Source: a bacterium (GTDB lineage: Bacteria > Myxococcota_A > UBA9160 > UBA4427). From it: 64,000 nucleotides of DNA. The notes beneath the pieces are model-generated. The model was not told where the DNA came from and did no database searches. It worked only from the letters and a program-made list of their open reading frames with translations. This document shows, in pieces, positions 18,367-27,090 of the stretch. The DNA lies in NCBI GenBank assembly GCA_024742285.1, contig JANSYR010000013.1, forward strand, positions 124,001 to 188,000, in the 5' to 3' direction. Position 1 is the first letter of the stretch. Each line of letters begins with the position of its first letter. The translations under genes and the position numbers were made by a program.

Positions 18367-18816
18367 ATGCGCCTCTCGCGACGTGCACGCTATGCCCTCT
18401 GCGGGATCTTCGACCTCGCCTACAACGGGGGTGGTCATCCCGTTCGCGTCAAGCAGATCGGCGCGCGCCAGGGCATCCCGCACCGCTTCCTCGAGCAGAT
18501 CTTCCAGGATCTGCGCCGCGCCGACCTGGTCTCGGGCAAGCGAGGTCCGGGCGGGGGCTACGTGCTCACACGCTCGCCCGAGGACATCTCCCTCCGTCAG
18601 GTCGTCGAGGCGGTGGAGGGGCCGGAGGCCTTCGCCGCGGAGGCGACGACGGAGGGCTGGGCGCCCTCGGAGCATCGGCCCGACTTCCTGTGGGTCGAGC
18701 TGGCCGAGCGGATGGCGGCGACCCTCGACGGGGTCGCGATCTCGGATCTGTGTCGGGAGGCGGCCTCGCGGTCTCTGGACCGCGAGCTGACGGCCGTGCT
18801 CGACTTCCAGATCTGA
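18367..18816 (+). CDS. Rrf2-family transcriptional regulator
   Basis: 149 aa. The N-terminal MRLSRRARYALCGIFDLA and the winged-helix PHRFLEQIFQDLRRADLVSGKRGPGGGY are the Rrf2/IscR signature. The three cysteines that bind the Fe-S cluster in IscR are absent (that region reads AAEATTEGWAPSEHRP), so it does not sense through an IscR-type cluster. CymR-like cysteine control is conceivable because a sulfate-activation gene lies downstream. ATG 18367 gives the conserved N-terminus; an ATG at 18352 is also in frame. Confidence 0.88.
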   Translation: MRLSRRARYALCGIFDLAYNGGGHPVRVKQIGARQGIPHRFLEQIFQDLRRADLVSGKRGPGGGYVLTRSPEDISLRQVVEAVEGPEAFAAEATTEGWAPSEHRPDFLWVELAERMAATLDGVAISDLCREAASRSLDRELTAVLDFQI

Positions 18817-18923
18817 TTCGGCGCGCCTGGCTGGGCGTGCCCCCAGGGCACCTGTCCATTAGACTCCTGTCGGTCGAACCCCCCGTTCGAGAGAGGCCCG
18901 GCGATCCGGGTGGGGACGAGAGC

Positions 18924-19433
18924 GTGTCCGATCGCGTCGACCTGAAGGCCGAGCTCGAGAGCCGGTCGATCCCGAACGACATCCTGCACGAGATCTGTCA
19001 GCACGCCCTCGACGTGGTGCCGGAGGAATGCTGCGGCCTTCTGCTCGGTGACGAAGAAGGCTGGGCACGAAGGGTCGTGCGCATCACGAACGTCATGACG
19101 AAGATGCACGTTTCCGATCCCGAGGCCTTTCCGCGCGATGCGCGTCATGCCTACTACATGTCCGAGGTCGAGTACCTGAAGGCGGTCCAGGAGGCCGAGG
19201 CACGGAGCGAGCGCGTGACGGCCGTCTACCACTCCCACGTCGGGCACGGCTGCTACCTGTCTCCCGACGACGTGGCTTTCGCGACCCATCCGCTCTTCCC
19301 GTTTCCCGAAGCTGCCCAGATCGTCGTCTCGCTGCTGGACGGGAAGGTCAAGGAGGCGGGGGTCTTCGAGCCGCGCACCACGGCGACGGGCGCGCCGGGC
19401 TTCGTCGGACGCTTCCTCGAGGCGGTGCCGTGA
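18924..19433 (+). CDS. M67 (JAB/MPN) family metallopeptidase
   Basis: 169 aa. The JAMM zinc site is complete: glutamate in [13 protein letters not shown] in VYHSHVGHG, and S-P-D-D eight residues later, matching H-x-H-x7-S-x-x-D. Bacterial M67 enzymes remove molecules from ubiquitin-like carriers; the best-known type (Mec+) releases cysteine from the sulfur carrier CysO. GTG at 18924 follows a GGGGACGAG purine stretch and gives the normal length. The stop overlaps the next gene's GTG by 4 nt (GTGA). Neighbouring ATP sulfurylase and Rrf2 genes suggest sulfur or cysteine metabolism. Confidence 0.85.
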   Translation: MSDRVDLKAELESRSIPNDILHEICQHALDVVPEECCGLLLGDEEGWARRVVRITNVMTKMHVSDPEAFPRDARHAYYMSEVEYLKAVQEAEARSERVTAVYHSHVGHGCYLSPDDVAFATHPLFPFPEAAQIVVSLLDGKVKEAGVFEPRTTATGAPGFVGRFLEAVP

Positions 19434-20512
19434 GTCGGACGAGCGTATTGCAGGCGGCGGCGGCGCTCGCGGGCTCGGGGCTTCTCGCGGCCGCGTTCAT
19501 GGCCTGCGCGTCCGCGCGACTTCAGGTCGACGACTTGCCGGAGGAGAAGATCGCGCTCCTGCATTGGGAGGACCGCGCCGGGCAGAAGCGGATGGAGATC
19601 TTCGGGAAGCTCGCCGAGATCCCGCCGCTGCCGGAGGACGAGGACGATCCCGAGCGGCAGGAAGAAGCCCAGGTTCGCGCCTACCTGCGCGCCGACGAGC
19701 TCCTCCAGATCCGCCCGCAGACGGCGAAGTACCCGGGACGCGTGATGCTCCTGGACCCGCGGACCGCGGAGCTCGAGCACGTCGAAGAGGCGCCCCGCGA
19801 CGCGATCCCGCTGGCCTGGTCGCCGGATCGGACGCGACTGCTCCTGGCCTCGAGCCATCGCGGGGGCAAGGAGCAGCTCTACGAGCTCCACCTCGAGCGT
19901 CGGGACCTCGCCCCTGTGACGTTCGGCCCCGCCGAGCATCCGCGGGGCGGCTACGGCCCGGACGGGACGATCTATGCTCACCGGGTCCGGCGGACGAAGG
20001 CGATCGGTGCTTCGGCCAACACCCTCCACCGGATCGAGCCCGGAGGTCGCGCGGGTCCGGCCCTCGCGAAGGACGTCTCGCCCGGGACGGTCCGGATCCT
20101 GGCGGATCCGGCCCTGGCGGTCTTCGAGCAGGTCGTTCCGCGCCCCCGGCGCAACGGCCCGACCGTCTTCGAGTCCTTCATTGCGACGGCACCGCTGGCG
20201 GCGCGGGGAGAGAAGACGCTGTTGCTCAAGGGACGGGAGCCGACGCTCACCCCCGATGGGCAGTGGATCGTGTTTGCATCGCCGTCCACGGCGGGCTATC
20301 GACTGCGGCGCATGCGGCCCGACGGCACCTCCCGGGTGCCGATCGGCCCCGGGGGCACCGAGGAGCGGATGCCGACCGTCTCTCCGGACGGCGACTTCGT
20401 CGCTTTCGTGCAGACAGGCTACGGACGCCGCCGATTGACGGTGCGGCGCTTCGACGGCAAGGACGAGCGCGTCCTGCTCACGTCGGGATGGTCCGAGTAT
20501 CCGGTCTGGTAG
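19430..20512 (+). CDS. TolB-like beta-propeller protein, probable exported lipoprotein
   Basis: 360 aa. The hydrophobic N-terminus ends in FMAC-AS, a plausible if imperfect lipobox. The body contains WD40-like/PD40 blades: [44 protein letters not shown], and a last blade ending SEYPVW, as in TolB C-terminal propellers. The role is unknown; such proteins usually serve as envelope protein-interaction scaffolds. Translationally coupled (4-nt overlap) to the metallopeptidase. Confidence 0.75.
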   Translation: MSRTSVLQAAAALAGSGLLAAAFMACASARLQVDDLPEEKIALLHWEDRAGQKRMEIFGKLAEIPPLPEDEDDPERQEEAQVRAYLRADELLQIRPQTAKYPGRVMLLDPRTAELEHVEEAPRDAIPLAWSPDRTRLLLASSHRGGKEQLYELHLERRDLAPVTFGPAEHPRGGYGPDGTIYAHRVRRTKAIGASANTLHRIEPGGRAGPALAKDVSPGTVRILADPALAVFEQVVPRPRRNGPTVFESFIATAPLAARGEKTLLLKGREPTLTPDGQWIVFASPSTAGYRLRRMRPDGTSRVPIGPGGTEERMPTVSPDGDFVAFVQTGYGRRRLTVRRFDGKDERVLLTSGWSEYPVW

Positions 20513-20607
20513 CCGAGCCCCCGACCCCGCGCAGAACCGACAGACCCGAAGCAGACGCCCAGGCGCCCGGTGATTCTCCGGGTGGCCCAAGGAAGGATAT
20601 TCGAATC

Positions 20608-21864
20608 ATGAGCCAGAACGATCTCGTCCCGGTCCACGGCGGCCTCGAAGAGCCGGTGGATCGCCTCGTGCCCTTCAAGGACAAGGCCGCCTTCCTCTCG
20701 GAGGCCGAGGGCCTGCCCGCGATTCGGGTGACCGACGCCGACCTGGCCACCGTCTACCGGATCGCCGATGGCGCGCTCTCGCCGCTGACCGGTCCCATGA
20801 AGAAGGCCGCTTTCGATCTGGCCCTCGACGAGAAGGTCGTCGAGTCGAAGGGCGGGCGGTACGCCTGGACGATTCCGATCGCGCTGCCGCTGACCGATGC
20901 CGAAGCCGGCTCGCTCACCGCGGGCGGCGCCTGCGCGGTCAAGACCGAGGACGGCCAGGTCGTCGCGATCCTCTCCGACCTCGAGGTCTTCGACTGGGAC
21001 AAGGCGAAGTACCTGACGAGTGTCTACGGAACCGAGCGCGTCGACCATCCGGGCGGTCGGATCGTCGACAACGACGAGCGCACGAAGCTGATCGGCGGTG
21101 AGCTCCGCGCGCTGCCCCAGCGAGCGAACAAGGAGTACGGCGAGTTCATGCTCTCGCCGAAGATGTGCCGCGCGTTCATCGCGGACAAGAAGTGGGAGCG
21201 CGCCCTCGCGTTCCAGACGCGCAACCCGCTCCACCGCGCCCACGAGTACGCGCTGGTCTACGGCGTCGAGCAGCTGACCGCGGCGGGTCATTTCGCCGGG
21301 GCCGTGCTGAACCCGCTGATGGGCGAGCTCAAGGGCGACGATGTCCCGGCCTCGACCCGGATGCTCTGCTACCGCAAGCTGCACAGCGAGCGCCTGCTGG
21401 GCGAGGGCGACAAGGACGAGGCGATCTGGGAGAAGGCCGGCTACGACATCTCGGACGTGTTCGAGCTGATCGGTCTGGACATCAAGATGTTCTACGGCGG
21501 TCCCGCCGAGGCGATCATGCACGGCATCTACCGCCAGAACTACGGCTTCTCCGACATCGTGATCGGCCGCAAGCACGCCGACGCGCCCTTCGAGGACGGG
21601 GAGGCGATCTGGGGCGACTTCGACGCGCATGACATCTTCGATGCGCTTCCCGGTCAGCTGGCGATCCAGCCCTGCAAGGTTGGCTTCGCGGCGTTCTACG
21701 AGAGCCTGGGACGCGTCGACCTGACCGAGCGCCACCCGGACGAGAAGCCGTTCTCGATCTCGGGCACGAAGGTCCGTTCGATGCTGCAGGAGGGCGAGCG
21801 CCCGGATCCTCGGATCATGCGGCCGGAGACCTCGGACGTGCTGATCGAGGCGTACAGAAACTAG
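20608..21864 (+). CDS. sat: Sulfate adenylyltransferase (ATP sulfurylase, homodimeric type)
   Basis: 418 aa. Makes adenosine 5'-phosphosulfate from ATP and sulfate, or the reverse in sulfur oxidisers. The active-site motif [12 protein letters not shown] (around residues 201-212) matches Q-x-R-N-P-x-H-x-x-H-E. The second nucleotide motif includes [18 protein letters not shown], with [10 protein letters not shown] after it, and the C-terminal [12 protein letters not shown] is also typical. AAGGA lies 13 nt before the ATG. The gene ends in a hairpin terminator. Confidence 0.95.
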   Translation: MSQNDLVPVHGGLEEPVDRLVPFKDKAAFLSEAEGLPAIRVTDADLATVYRIADGALSPLTGPMKKAAFDLALDEKVVESKGGRYAWTIPIALPLTDAEAGSLTAGGACAVKTEDGQVVAILSDLEVFDWDKAKYLTSVYGTERVDHPGGRIVDNDERTKLIGGELRALPQRANKEYGEFMLSPKMCRAFIADKKWERALAFQTRNPLHRAHEYALVYGVEQLTAAGHFAGAVLNPLMGELKGDDVPASTRMLCYRKLHSERLLGEGDKDEAIWEKAGYDISDVFELIGLDIKMFYGGPAEAIMHGIYRQNYGFSDIVIGRKHADAPFEDGEAIWGDFDAHDIFDALPGQLAIQPCKVGFAAFYESLGRVDLTERHPDEKPFSISGTKVRSMLQEGERPDPRIMRPETSDVLIEAYRN

Positions 21865-21884
21865 TCGGCGCTTGCGCGCCGCTC

Positions 21885-21907
21885 GACGCGTCCTTTCTGG
21901 ACGCGTC
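21885..21907 (+). terminator. Hairpin terminator after sat
   Basis: Perfect 9-bp stem GACGCGTCC / GGACGCGTC with a 5-nt TTTCT loop, 20 nt after the sat stop. Only a short TT follows, so termination may be weak or rely on structure. Confidence 0.55.
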
Positions 21908-22024
21908 TTGCGCTGAGGGCTCTGGTCGGGGTCGGCCCCACCGAAGCGCTCGAGGAATCGACGGGGATCGTCCGGGAGGGCGGTCCCCGTTTGCGTTTCG
22001 GTGTCGGATGGCGAGAATCGGGTC

Positions 22025-23137
22025 ATGCGCTTCCTCGGACTTCGACCGATCTTCATGGCGGCCGCGCTCGCGGCGGCGGCTTGTGCCGGGTCCGAAGGGC
22101 CCGTTCGACTCACGCATTCGAGCGAGACACCCTGGGTCGAGCTGCGCAGCGCCCGCGGCTATAACGGGTCGGCCGCGGTGAAGGCCATGCCGACCGAGGT
22201 CGAGCGGATCGACCGGGTGCTGCGCAACCGCGCCGTCTATCGGGAGCCGGGCTTCGGGTTCGGGCACCTGATGCTGGGGTCGGGCGCGCTCTATCCCTAT
22301 CACGCGCACGCGGCGCCCGAGGCCTACCACGTGCTGTCGGGCGTCGCCGAGTGGAGCGTGGACGGCGAGACGCGACGCGTCGGGCCCGGCACGACGATCT
22401 ATCACGCGCCCTACGCGGACCATCGCTGGGTGACGGTCTCCGAAGAGCCGCTGCGCGTGGTCTGGGCGCAGTGGGTCCCGGACGGGGATCGCAGCGGCCT
22501 GATCGCGGACGCGGTTCGCCGGCGCGGAGGATCGACGACCGGCAATTTCTTCGAGGGCGAGCGTCGTTCGGTGTCGCTCCTGCCGACGAAGCTCGCGGCG
22601 CCCGTCGCCGACGTCCCGCCGGGCACCGTGCTCGACGAGATGCGTCGCAAGCGCCTCGAGGCGCGGCACGTGGAGCCGTCCCGGCCGGCGGTCCGCATCT
22701 TCGTCGACAGCTTCGGGATCCCCTGGAACACCGAGCAGGACGGCGTGCGCTGGCGGGCGGTCTTCGGGACGCCGGACCTCGAGTGGGGACACGTCGAGAT
22801 CCGCGGTCCGGGGCAGCGTGAGCTTCCGGCCTCCTCCGCGCCGTGGCTGCTGCACGTGCTCTCGGGCGAGGCGCGGGTGCGGATCGCCGACGGAGGCGAT
22901 CTCCGCGTCTCGGCGGGCTCGTCCGTCGTCGTGCGTCCCGGCGAGCCGCTCGAAGTCGAGTTCGAGAGCGAGGACCGTGACGCCTGGGACCAGGTCCCGC
23001 CGCTGCGCGCGCTCTTCACCCGTTGGGCTCCGGATGGCGACATGAGCTACTGGGCGCGCGACTACTTCCTCGTCGAGCCGATGCCCGAGCCCCCCGCCGA
23101 GGCGACACTCCCGAAGGACGTGTCGTTCTTTCCCTAG
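22025..23137 (+). CDS. Bicupin lipoprotein with DMSP-lyase-like N-terminal cupin
   Basis: 370 aa. N-terminal signal ending in LAAAACAGS (lipobox-like). The first cupin (about residues 70-165) has YPYHAHAAPEAYHVLSGVAEW, then DGETRRVGPGTTIYHAPYADHRW and a W-x-Q-W segment. The H-x-H-x4-E...H metal set and layout resemble the DddL/DddQ/DddW dimethylsulfoniopropionate lyase cupin family. The second cupin (LHVLSGEARVRI...) has lost the histidines and is probably structural. Lyase activity is only a suggestion; a sugar- or nutrient-binding cupin is equally possible. ATG 22025 starts the signal peptide directly. Confidence 0.65.
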   Translation: MRFLGLRPIFMAAALAAAACAGSEGPVRLTHSSETPWVELRSARGYNGSAAVKAMPTEVERIDRVLRNRAVYREPGFGFGHLMLGSGALYPYHAHAAPEAYHVLSGVAEWSVDGETRRVGPGTTIYHAPYADHRWVTVSEEPLRVVWAQWVPDGDRSGLIADAVRRRGGSTTGNFFEGERRSVSLLPTKLAAPVADVPPGTVLDEMRRKRLEARHVEPSRPAVRIFVDSFGIPWNTEQDGVRWRAVFGTPDLEWGHVEIRGPGQRELPASSAPWLLHVLSGEARVRIADGGDLRVSAGSSVVVRPGEPLEVEFESEDRDAWDQVPPLRALFTRWAPDGDMSYWARDYFLVEPMPEPPAEATLPKDVSFFP

Positions 23138-23204
23138 GCGCGCGGCAGGGTCGCTTCGCCCGCGCGCGGGATCGCGCGGGGAACGCGCGGTTCGAGGCGC
23201 GTCG

Positions 23205-23232
23205 TTGACACGCCCTGGTGTCGCTGTACTCT
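23205..23232 (+). promoter_or_regulatory. Sigma70-type promoter of the WS/DGAT operon
   Basis: Perfect -35 TTGACA, 16-bp spacer, -10 TACTCT. The expected start is near 23239, the first base of the palindromic operator. The 5' leader to the first start codon is about 225 nt. Confidence 0.7.
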
Positions 23233-23238
23233 GGGAAG

Positions 23239-23266
23239 GCGCTACTGATAGATCTATCAGTAGCGC
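23239..23266. promoter_or_regulatory. 28-bp perfect palindrome, probable TetR operator
   Basis: Half site GCGCTACTGATAGA followed by its exact reverse complement, with no spacer and no mismatch. It starts 6 bp after the -10 box, so a bound dimer would block initiation. The operon it precedes encodes a TetR regulator as its second gene, the natural candidate ligand. As RNA it could also form a 5' hairpin. Confidence 0.75.
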
Positions 23267-23463
23267 TGGGTGGTCCGATTCTCCCGACTCGGATCGCCTG
23301 CCTGCCTCGAGACGGTCGGTCGGCCGTCACCAACAGGTCTTCACGCCCATCGACCCGAAGCCGCGCTGCGGCAAGGCGGTGAGGTCCACGTGGACGGCCT
23401 TCGGATTGCGAGCGACGCCCGAGCGGGCGCGAGCGCGCGATCCGGTACCAGGGGAGACGCGCG

Positions 23464-24897
23464 ATGAGCGACGTGAAGACGAACGGGATCGAGTTCGACG
23501 AGTTCATGAGTGAAGCCGACACGGTCATGTGGGTCGGCGAGCGGGACCCGCGCCTGCGTTCGACGATGGTGAGCGTGTGGGTGCTCGATCGAATGCCTGC
23601 GATCGAGGACTTCGAAGCGATGCTCGCGGATTCGGTCGAACAGATTCCGCGCCTGCGTCAGCGCGTCGTTCGCGACGCCTACGAGATCGCGCCGCCGCGA
23701 TGGGAGTTCGATCCCAACTTCGACCCCGGCTTCCACTTCCGGAGGTCCCATCTCGGCGGGGAAGGCGAGCTCCGCGACCTGCTCGACCTCGCCGAGCCGA
23801 TCGCGATGCAGGCCTTCGACAAGGATCGTCCGCTCTGGGAGTTCTACCTCGTCGACGGGCTCAGCGGCGGCCGCGCCGGCGTGATCATGAAGCTCCACCA
23901 CGCCGTGTCGGACGGCGTCGGTCTCGTGAACATGACGAAGAGCATGATCGAGCGGACTCCGGACGAGGGCCGAAAGCGGCGGACCGGGCGACGCCTGGCC
24001 GACCTCGAGGTGCCCGAGCCGGCGACCCGGCGGGAGCTCGTTCGCGGGGCGATCAAGCACCGCGTGCGCCGGGCGACGGAGAACGCGGGGCGGGTGCTTC
24101 GCGGTGCAGCGGATCTGGCGGCGGATCTCGTGACGAAGCCGTCGGAGACGGTCGGTCGCGCGAGCGACATGGTCGGTTCGATCGGACGGCTGCTCGAGCC
24201 GATCACGGAGCCGAAGTCGCCGGTCATGCGCGATCGCGGCATGGCGCTCTCGCTCAGCGGCTTCACGGCCTCGCTCGCCGGCATGAAGAAGACCGGTCGC
24301 GCGATGGGCGGGTCGGTCAATGACGTCTTCGTGACGGCCGTGGCGGGTGGCCTCCGGCGCTATCACGAGCACTTCGGCGCGAGCGTCGACGAGCTCAACA
24401 TGATGATGCCGATCAACATGCGAGCGAAGGACGAGAGCGGTCGGAAGGCCGGCAATCAGTTCGTGCCGTCGCGCTTTCTCGTTCCCGTCGGGATCGAGGA
24501 TCCCCTCGACCGGATGGAAGCGATCCAGGACCGAATTCGGGAGCAGCGGGGCGAGTCGGCCCTCGGCTACGTCGAAGACATCATGACCGTGATGAACCAG
24601 CTCCCCGACGCCGTCATGCAGGGCGTGATGGAGGGGATGACGACCGCCGTCGATTTCGTGACGAGCAACGTTCCGGGCCCCCGGTCCGCGACCTACACCG
24701 CCGGCGCGAAGATCGAGCAGATGTTCCCCTTCGGCCCTCCCGCCGGTGCGGCCGTCAACATCACCCTGTTCAGCTACGACGGCACCTGCCACGTCGGCAT
24801 CAACGCCGACCGCGCGGCAGTCGAATCCCCCGAGCTCCTGCGCGAGTGCATCGAGAAGAGCATGGTGGAGCTGCTGTCGAACTACCACGAGGAGTAG
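23464..24897 (+). CDS. Wax ester synthase/diacylglycerol acyltransferase (WS/DGAT), first copy
   Basis: 477 aa, bifunctional acyltransferase making wax esters or triacylglycerol from acyl-CoA. The catalytic HHxxxDG motif reads HHAVSDG at about residue 144. Other family blocks: DRPLWEFYLVDGL before it, SVNDVFVTAVAGGLRRY, MMPINMR, and SNVPGPRSATYTAGAKIEQMFPFGP in the C-terminal half. Typical length. The first gene of a four-gene operon under the palindromic operator. It differs clearly from the second WS/DGAT, so the two may prefer different alcohol or diacylglycerol acceptors. Confidence 0.95.
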   Translation: MSDVKTNGIEFDEFMSEADTVMWVGERDPRLRSTMVSVWVLDRMPAIEDFEAMLADSVEQIPRLRQRVVRDAYEIAPPRWEFDPNFDPGFHFRRSHLGGEGELRDLLDLAEPIAMQAFDKDRPLWEFYLVDGLSGGRAGVIMKLHHAVSDGVGLVNMTKSMIERTPDEGRKRRTGRRLADLEVPEPATRRELVRGAIKHRVRRATENAGRVLRGAADLAADLVTKPSETVGRASDMVGSIGRLLEPITEPKSPVMRDRGMALSLSGFTASLAGMKKTGRAMGGSVNDVFVTAVAGGLRRYHEHFGASVDELNMMMPINMRAKDESGRKAGNQFVPSRFLVPVGIEDPLDRMEAIQDRIREQRGESALGYVEDIMTVMNQLPDAVMQGVMEGMTTAVDFVTSNVPGPRSATYTAGAKIEQMFPFGPPAGAAVNITLFSYDGTCHVGINADRAAVESPELLRECIEKSMVELLSNYHEE

Positions 24898-24902
24898 CCG
24901 CC

Positions 24903-25550
24903 TTGGCAGCGCGTCGTACGAAGAGGAAGAAGGCGGCGTCTCCGCGGACACGGATGTCGCCGGATCAGCGTCGCGCGCAGCTGCTGCGCTGCGCGCTCGA
25001 GGTGTTCGCGAACAAGGGCATCCGGCGCGCCGGCCACGCCGAGGTGGCGAAGCTGGCGGGCTGCGCCGTGTCGACCGTGTTCCTCTACTTCGACACGCGG
25101 GAGGCGCTCGTCGACGCCGTGCTCGACGAGGTCGAGACCTTCTACACCGACCTCGCCGGCCGCGCGCACGCGTCCGCGCGGCCCGCGACGGAGGTCCTGC
25201 TCGATCACGGGCGCCGCTTCCGCGCCTCGATCGAGTCGCATCCCGAGCACGCGCTCGTCCTGCTGAACTGGGCGGCGAATGCGCGCAGCCGGGTCTGGCC
25301 CCGCTACATCGCGCTGATCGAAGACATGGTGGAGAACCACCGCAAGACGATCGAGCGCGGGATCGCCGAGGGCGACCTCGACCCCGCCGTCGATGCCGAG
25401 TCCGCAGCGCGCATCATCATCGGGTACGCGCACATGACGATCCAATTGCGCCTCGCGGACTTCGAGCCGGAGCGCGCAGAGCAGATTTCCCAGAGGATGG
25501 TCTCCGCCGTCCTGTCTCCGCCCAACCCCCTGAAGGACGCCGCCGCCTGA
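24903..25550 (+). CDS. TetR-family regulator within the WS/DGAT operon
   Basis: 215 aa from TTG 24903, or 198 aa from ATG 24954. TTG is preferred because GAGGAG lies 9 nt before it, at the end of the preceding gene; it adds a basic tail (ARRTKRKK). The N-terminal HTH reads RRAQLLRCALEVFANKGIRRAGHAEVAKLAGCAVSTVFLYFDTREALVDAV, here given as a region, typical of TetR. The ligand domain is unassigned; acyl-CoA would suit the context. Likely represses its own operon through the palindrome at 23239-23266. Confidence 0.88.
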   Translation: MAARRTKRKKAASPRTRMSPDQRRAQLLRCALEVFANKGIRRAGHAEVAKLAGCAVSTVFLYFDTREALVDAVLDEVETFYTDLAGRAHASARPATEVLLDHGRRFRASIESHPEHALVLLNWAANARSRVWPRYIALIEDMVENHRKTIERGIAEGDLDPAVDAESAARIIIGYAHMTIQLRLADFEPERAEQISQRMVSAVLSPPNPLKDAAA

Positions 25551-25577
25551 CGCGCGTCGTCGAGGAGTCCGCCATCC

Positions 25578-27053
25578 ATGGATCAGCTCACGGGTCTCGA
25601 CAACAGCTTCCTGCTGATGGAGACCGGCGCGGCCCTCGGCCATGTCGGCTCCTACGCGACGTTCGATGCGTCCGATCTCGCCCAGGGCGAGTTCTACGCC
25701 GCGTTCCGCAAGACGCTCGAGGAGCGCCTCCACCTGCTCCCCCCGTATCGCCGCAAGCTCGCGGAGGTCCCGCTCGGGCTCGATCGGCCCTACTGGGTGG
25801 AGGACGAGGACTTCGACCTCGACTTCCACGTCCGACACATCGCCGTCCCGGCGCCGGGTGATCGCGAGCAGCAGGCGGCGCTCGTGGCGCGCCTCCACAG
25901 TCGTCCCCTCGACCGCGCCCGACCGCTCTGGGAGGTCTACGTGATCGAAGGGCTCGCCGACGGCCGGGTGGGGTTCTACTCGAAGGTCCACCACGCCACC
26001 ATCGATGGGGTCTCGGGTTCGCAGATGATGGAGAAGCTCCTCGACCGCGATCCGAACGGGGATGTCGTCGAGCCGCCGAAGACGCCCTGGGTGGCGGATG
26101 CGACCCCGAGCCAGGGAGAGATGCTCATGCGGGGCGCCGCCGGCGCCGCGACCCATCCGGGCCGCATGGCGCGGACCCTCTACCGGACGGCCCGCGGCGT
26201 GTGGGAGAGCAACGAGCTGCTCGCCTCCGCGGCGCAAGGGCTCGGCCTCGATCGGCTACCGCTGACCCGGTCGATTCTCAAGCGGCGTGGGGCCGAGATC
26301 GACGCCGATCGGATCCCGCAGGCGCCGGCACCGCGGGCCCCCTGGAACCTCTCGATCACGCCGCACCGACGCGTGGCCTGCTTCTCGCAGCCCCTCGCCG
26401 ACTACAAGCACGTGAAGAAGGCCTTCGGGACGACGCTGAACGACGTCGTCATGGCCGTGACCGGCGGCGCCCTGCGGCGCTACCTCGAGTCGCACAGCTC
26501 GCTCCCGGAGGATCCGTTGAAGGCGATGGTGCCGGTCTCGGTGCGCAGCGAGTCGGAGGCCGAGGTCTACTCGAACCGGGTGGCCAGCGTGATCTCCGAG
26601 CTCGCGACCGACGAGAAGGACCCGGTCGAACGGCTGATGCGGATTCATCGCGCGATGCAGGCGGCGAAGCGCATGCACGCGGCGACGCCGGCGACGTTGC
26701 TCCAGGACTGGACGGAGTTCGCGATGCCTGCGCTCCTCGGGCAGGCCCAGCGGATCGCCGCTCGGACCAAGATCCTGGATCGGCTGAACCCGCCCTTCAA
26801 CGTGATCATCTCGAACGTGCCCGGGCCGCGAGAGCCGCTCTATCTGGCAGGCGCCGAGATGAAGGACTACTTCCCGGTCTCCGCGATCACCGACGGTCAG
26901 GGTCTCAACGTCACGGTGATCAGCTACCTCGATCATCTCGACTTCGGGCTGATCGCCTGTCGCGAGCTCGTCCCCGATCTCCACGACCTGGAGTCGGACT
27001 TCGACGAGTCTCTCGCCGAGCTCGTGCGACTCGCGGGCGAGGCCCGGAACTGA
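25578..27053 (+). CDS. Wax ester synthase/diacylglycerol acyltransferase (WS/DGAT), second copy
   Basis: 491 aa. The N-terminal LTGLDNSFLLMET matches the usual WS/DGAT start better than the first copy. The catalytic motif is HHATIDG at about residue 138. Further blocks: DRARPLWEVYVIEGL, TLNDVVMAVTGGALRRYL, MVPVSVR, ISNVPGPREPLYLAGA. GAGGAG about 15 nt before the ATG acts as ribosome site. It lies 27 bp after the TetR gene and before the lysine-rich gene. Product: storage wax ester or triacylglycerol at the membrane and lipid-droplet surface. Confidence 0.95.
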   Translation: MDQLTGLDNSFLLMETGAALGHVGSYATFDASDLAQGEFYAAFRKTLEERLHLLPPYRRKLAEVPLGLDRPYWVEDEDFDLDFHVRHIAVPAPGDREQQAALVARLHSRPLDRARPLWEVYVIEGLADGRVGFYSKVHHATIDGVSGSQMMEKLLDRDPNGDVVEPPKTPWVADATPSQGEMLMRGAAGAATHPGRMARTLYRTARGVWESNELLASAAQGLGLDRLPLTRSILKRRGAEIDADRIPQAPAPRAPWNLSITPHRRVACFSQPLADYKHVKKAFGTTLNDVVMAVTGGALRRYLESHSSLPEDPLKAMVPVSVRSESEAEVYSNRVASVISELATDEKDPVERLMRIHRAMQAAKRMHAATPATLLQDWTEFAMPALLGQAQRIAARTKILDRLNPPFNVIISNVPGPREPLYLAGAEMKDYFPVSAITDGQGLNVTVISYLDHLDFGLIACRELVPDLHDLESDFDESLAELVRLAGEARN

Positions 27054-27090
27054 CATCTTCTCGACAACGCCAACTGGAGAGGAACCCACC

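Noticed and set aside
21885-21907. Riboswitch between sat and the cupin gene
   Set aside because: Only one short hairpin is visible and it lies next to the sat stop, so a terminator is the simpler reading.
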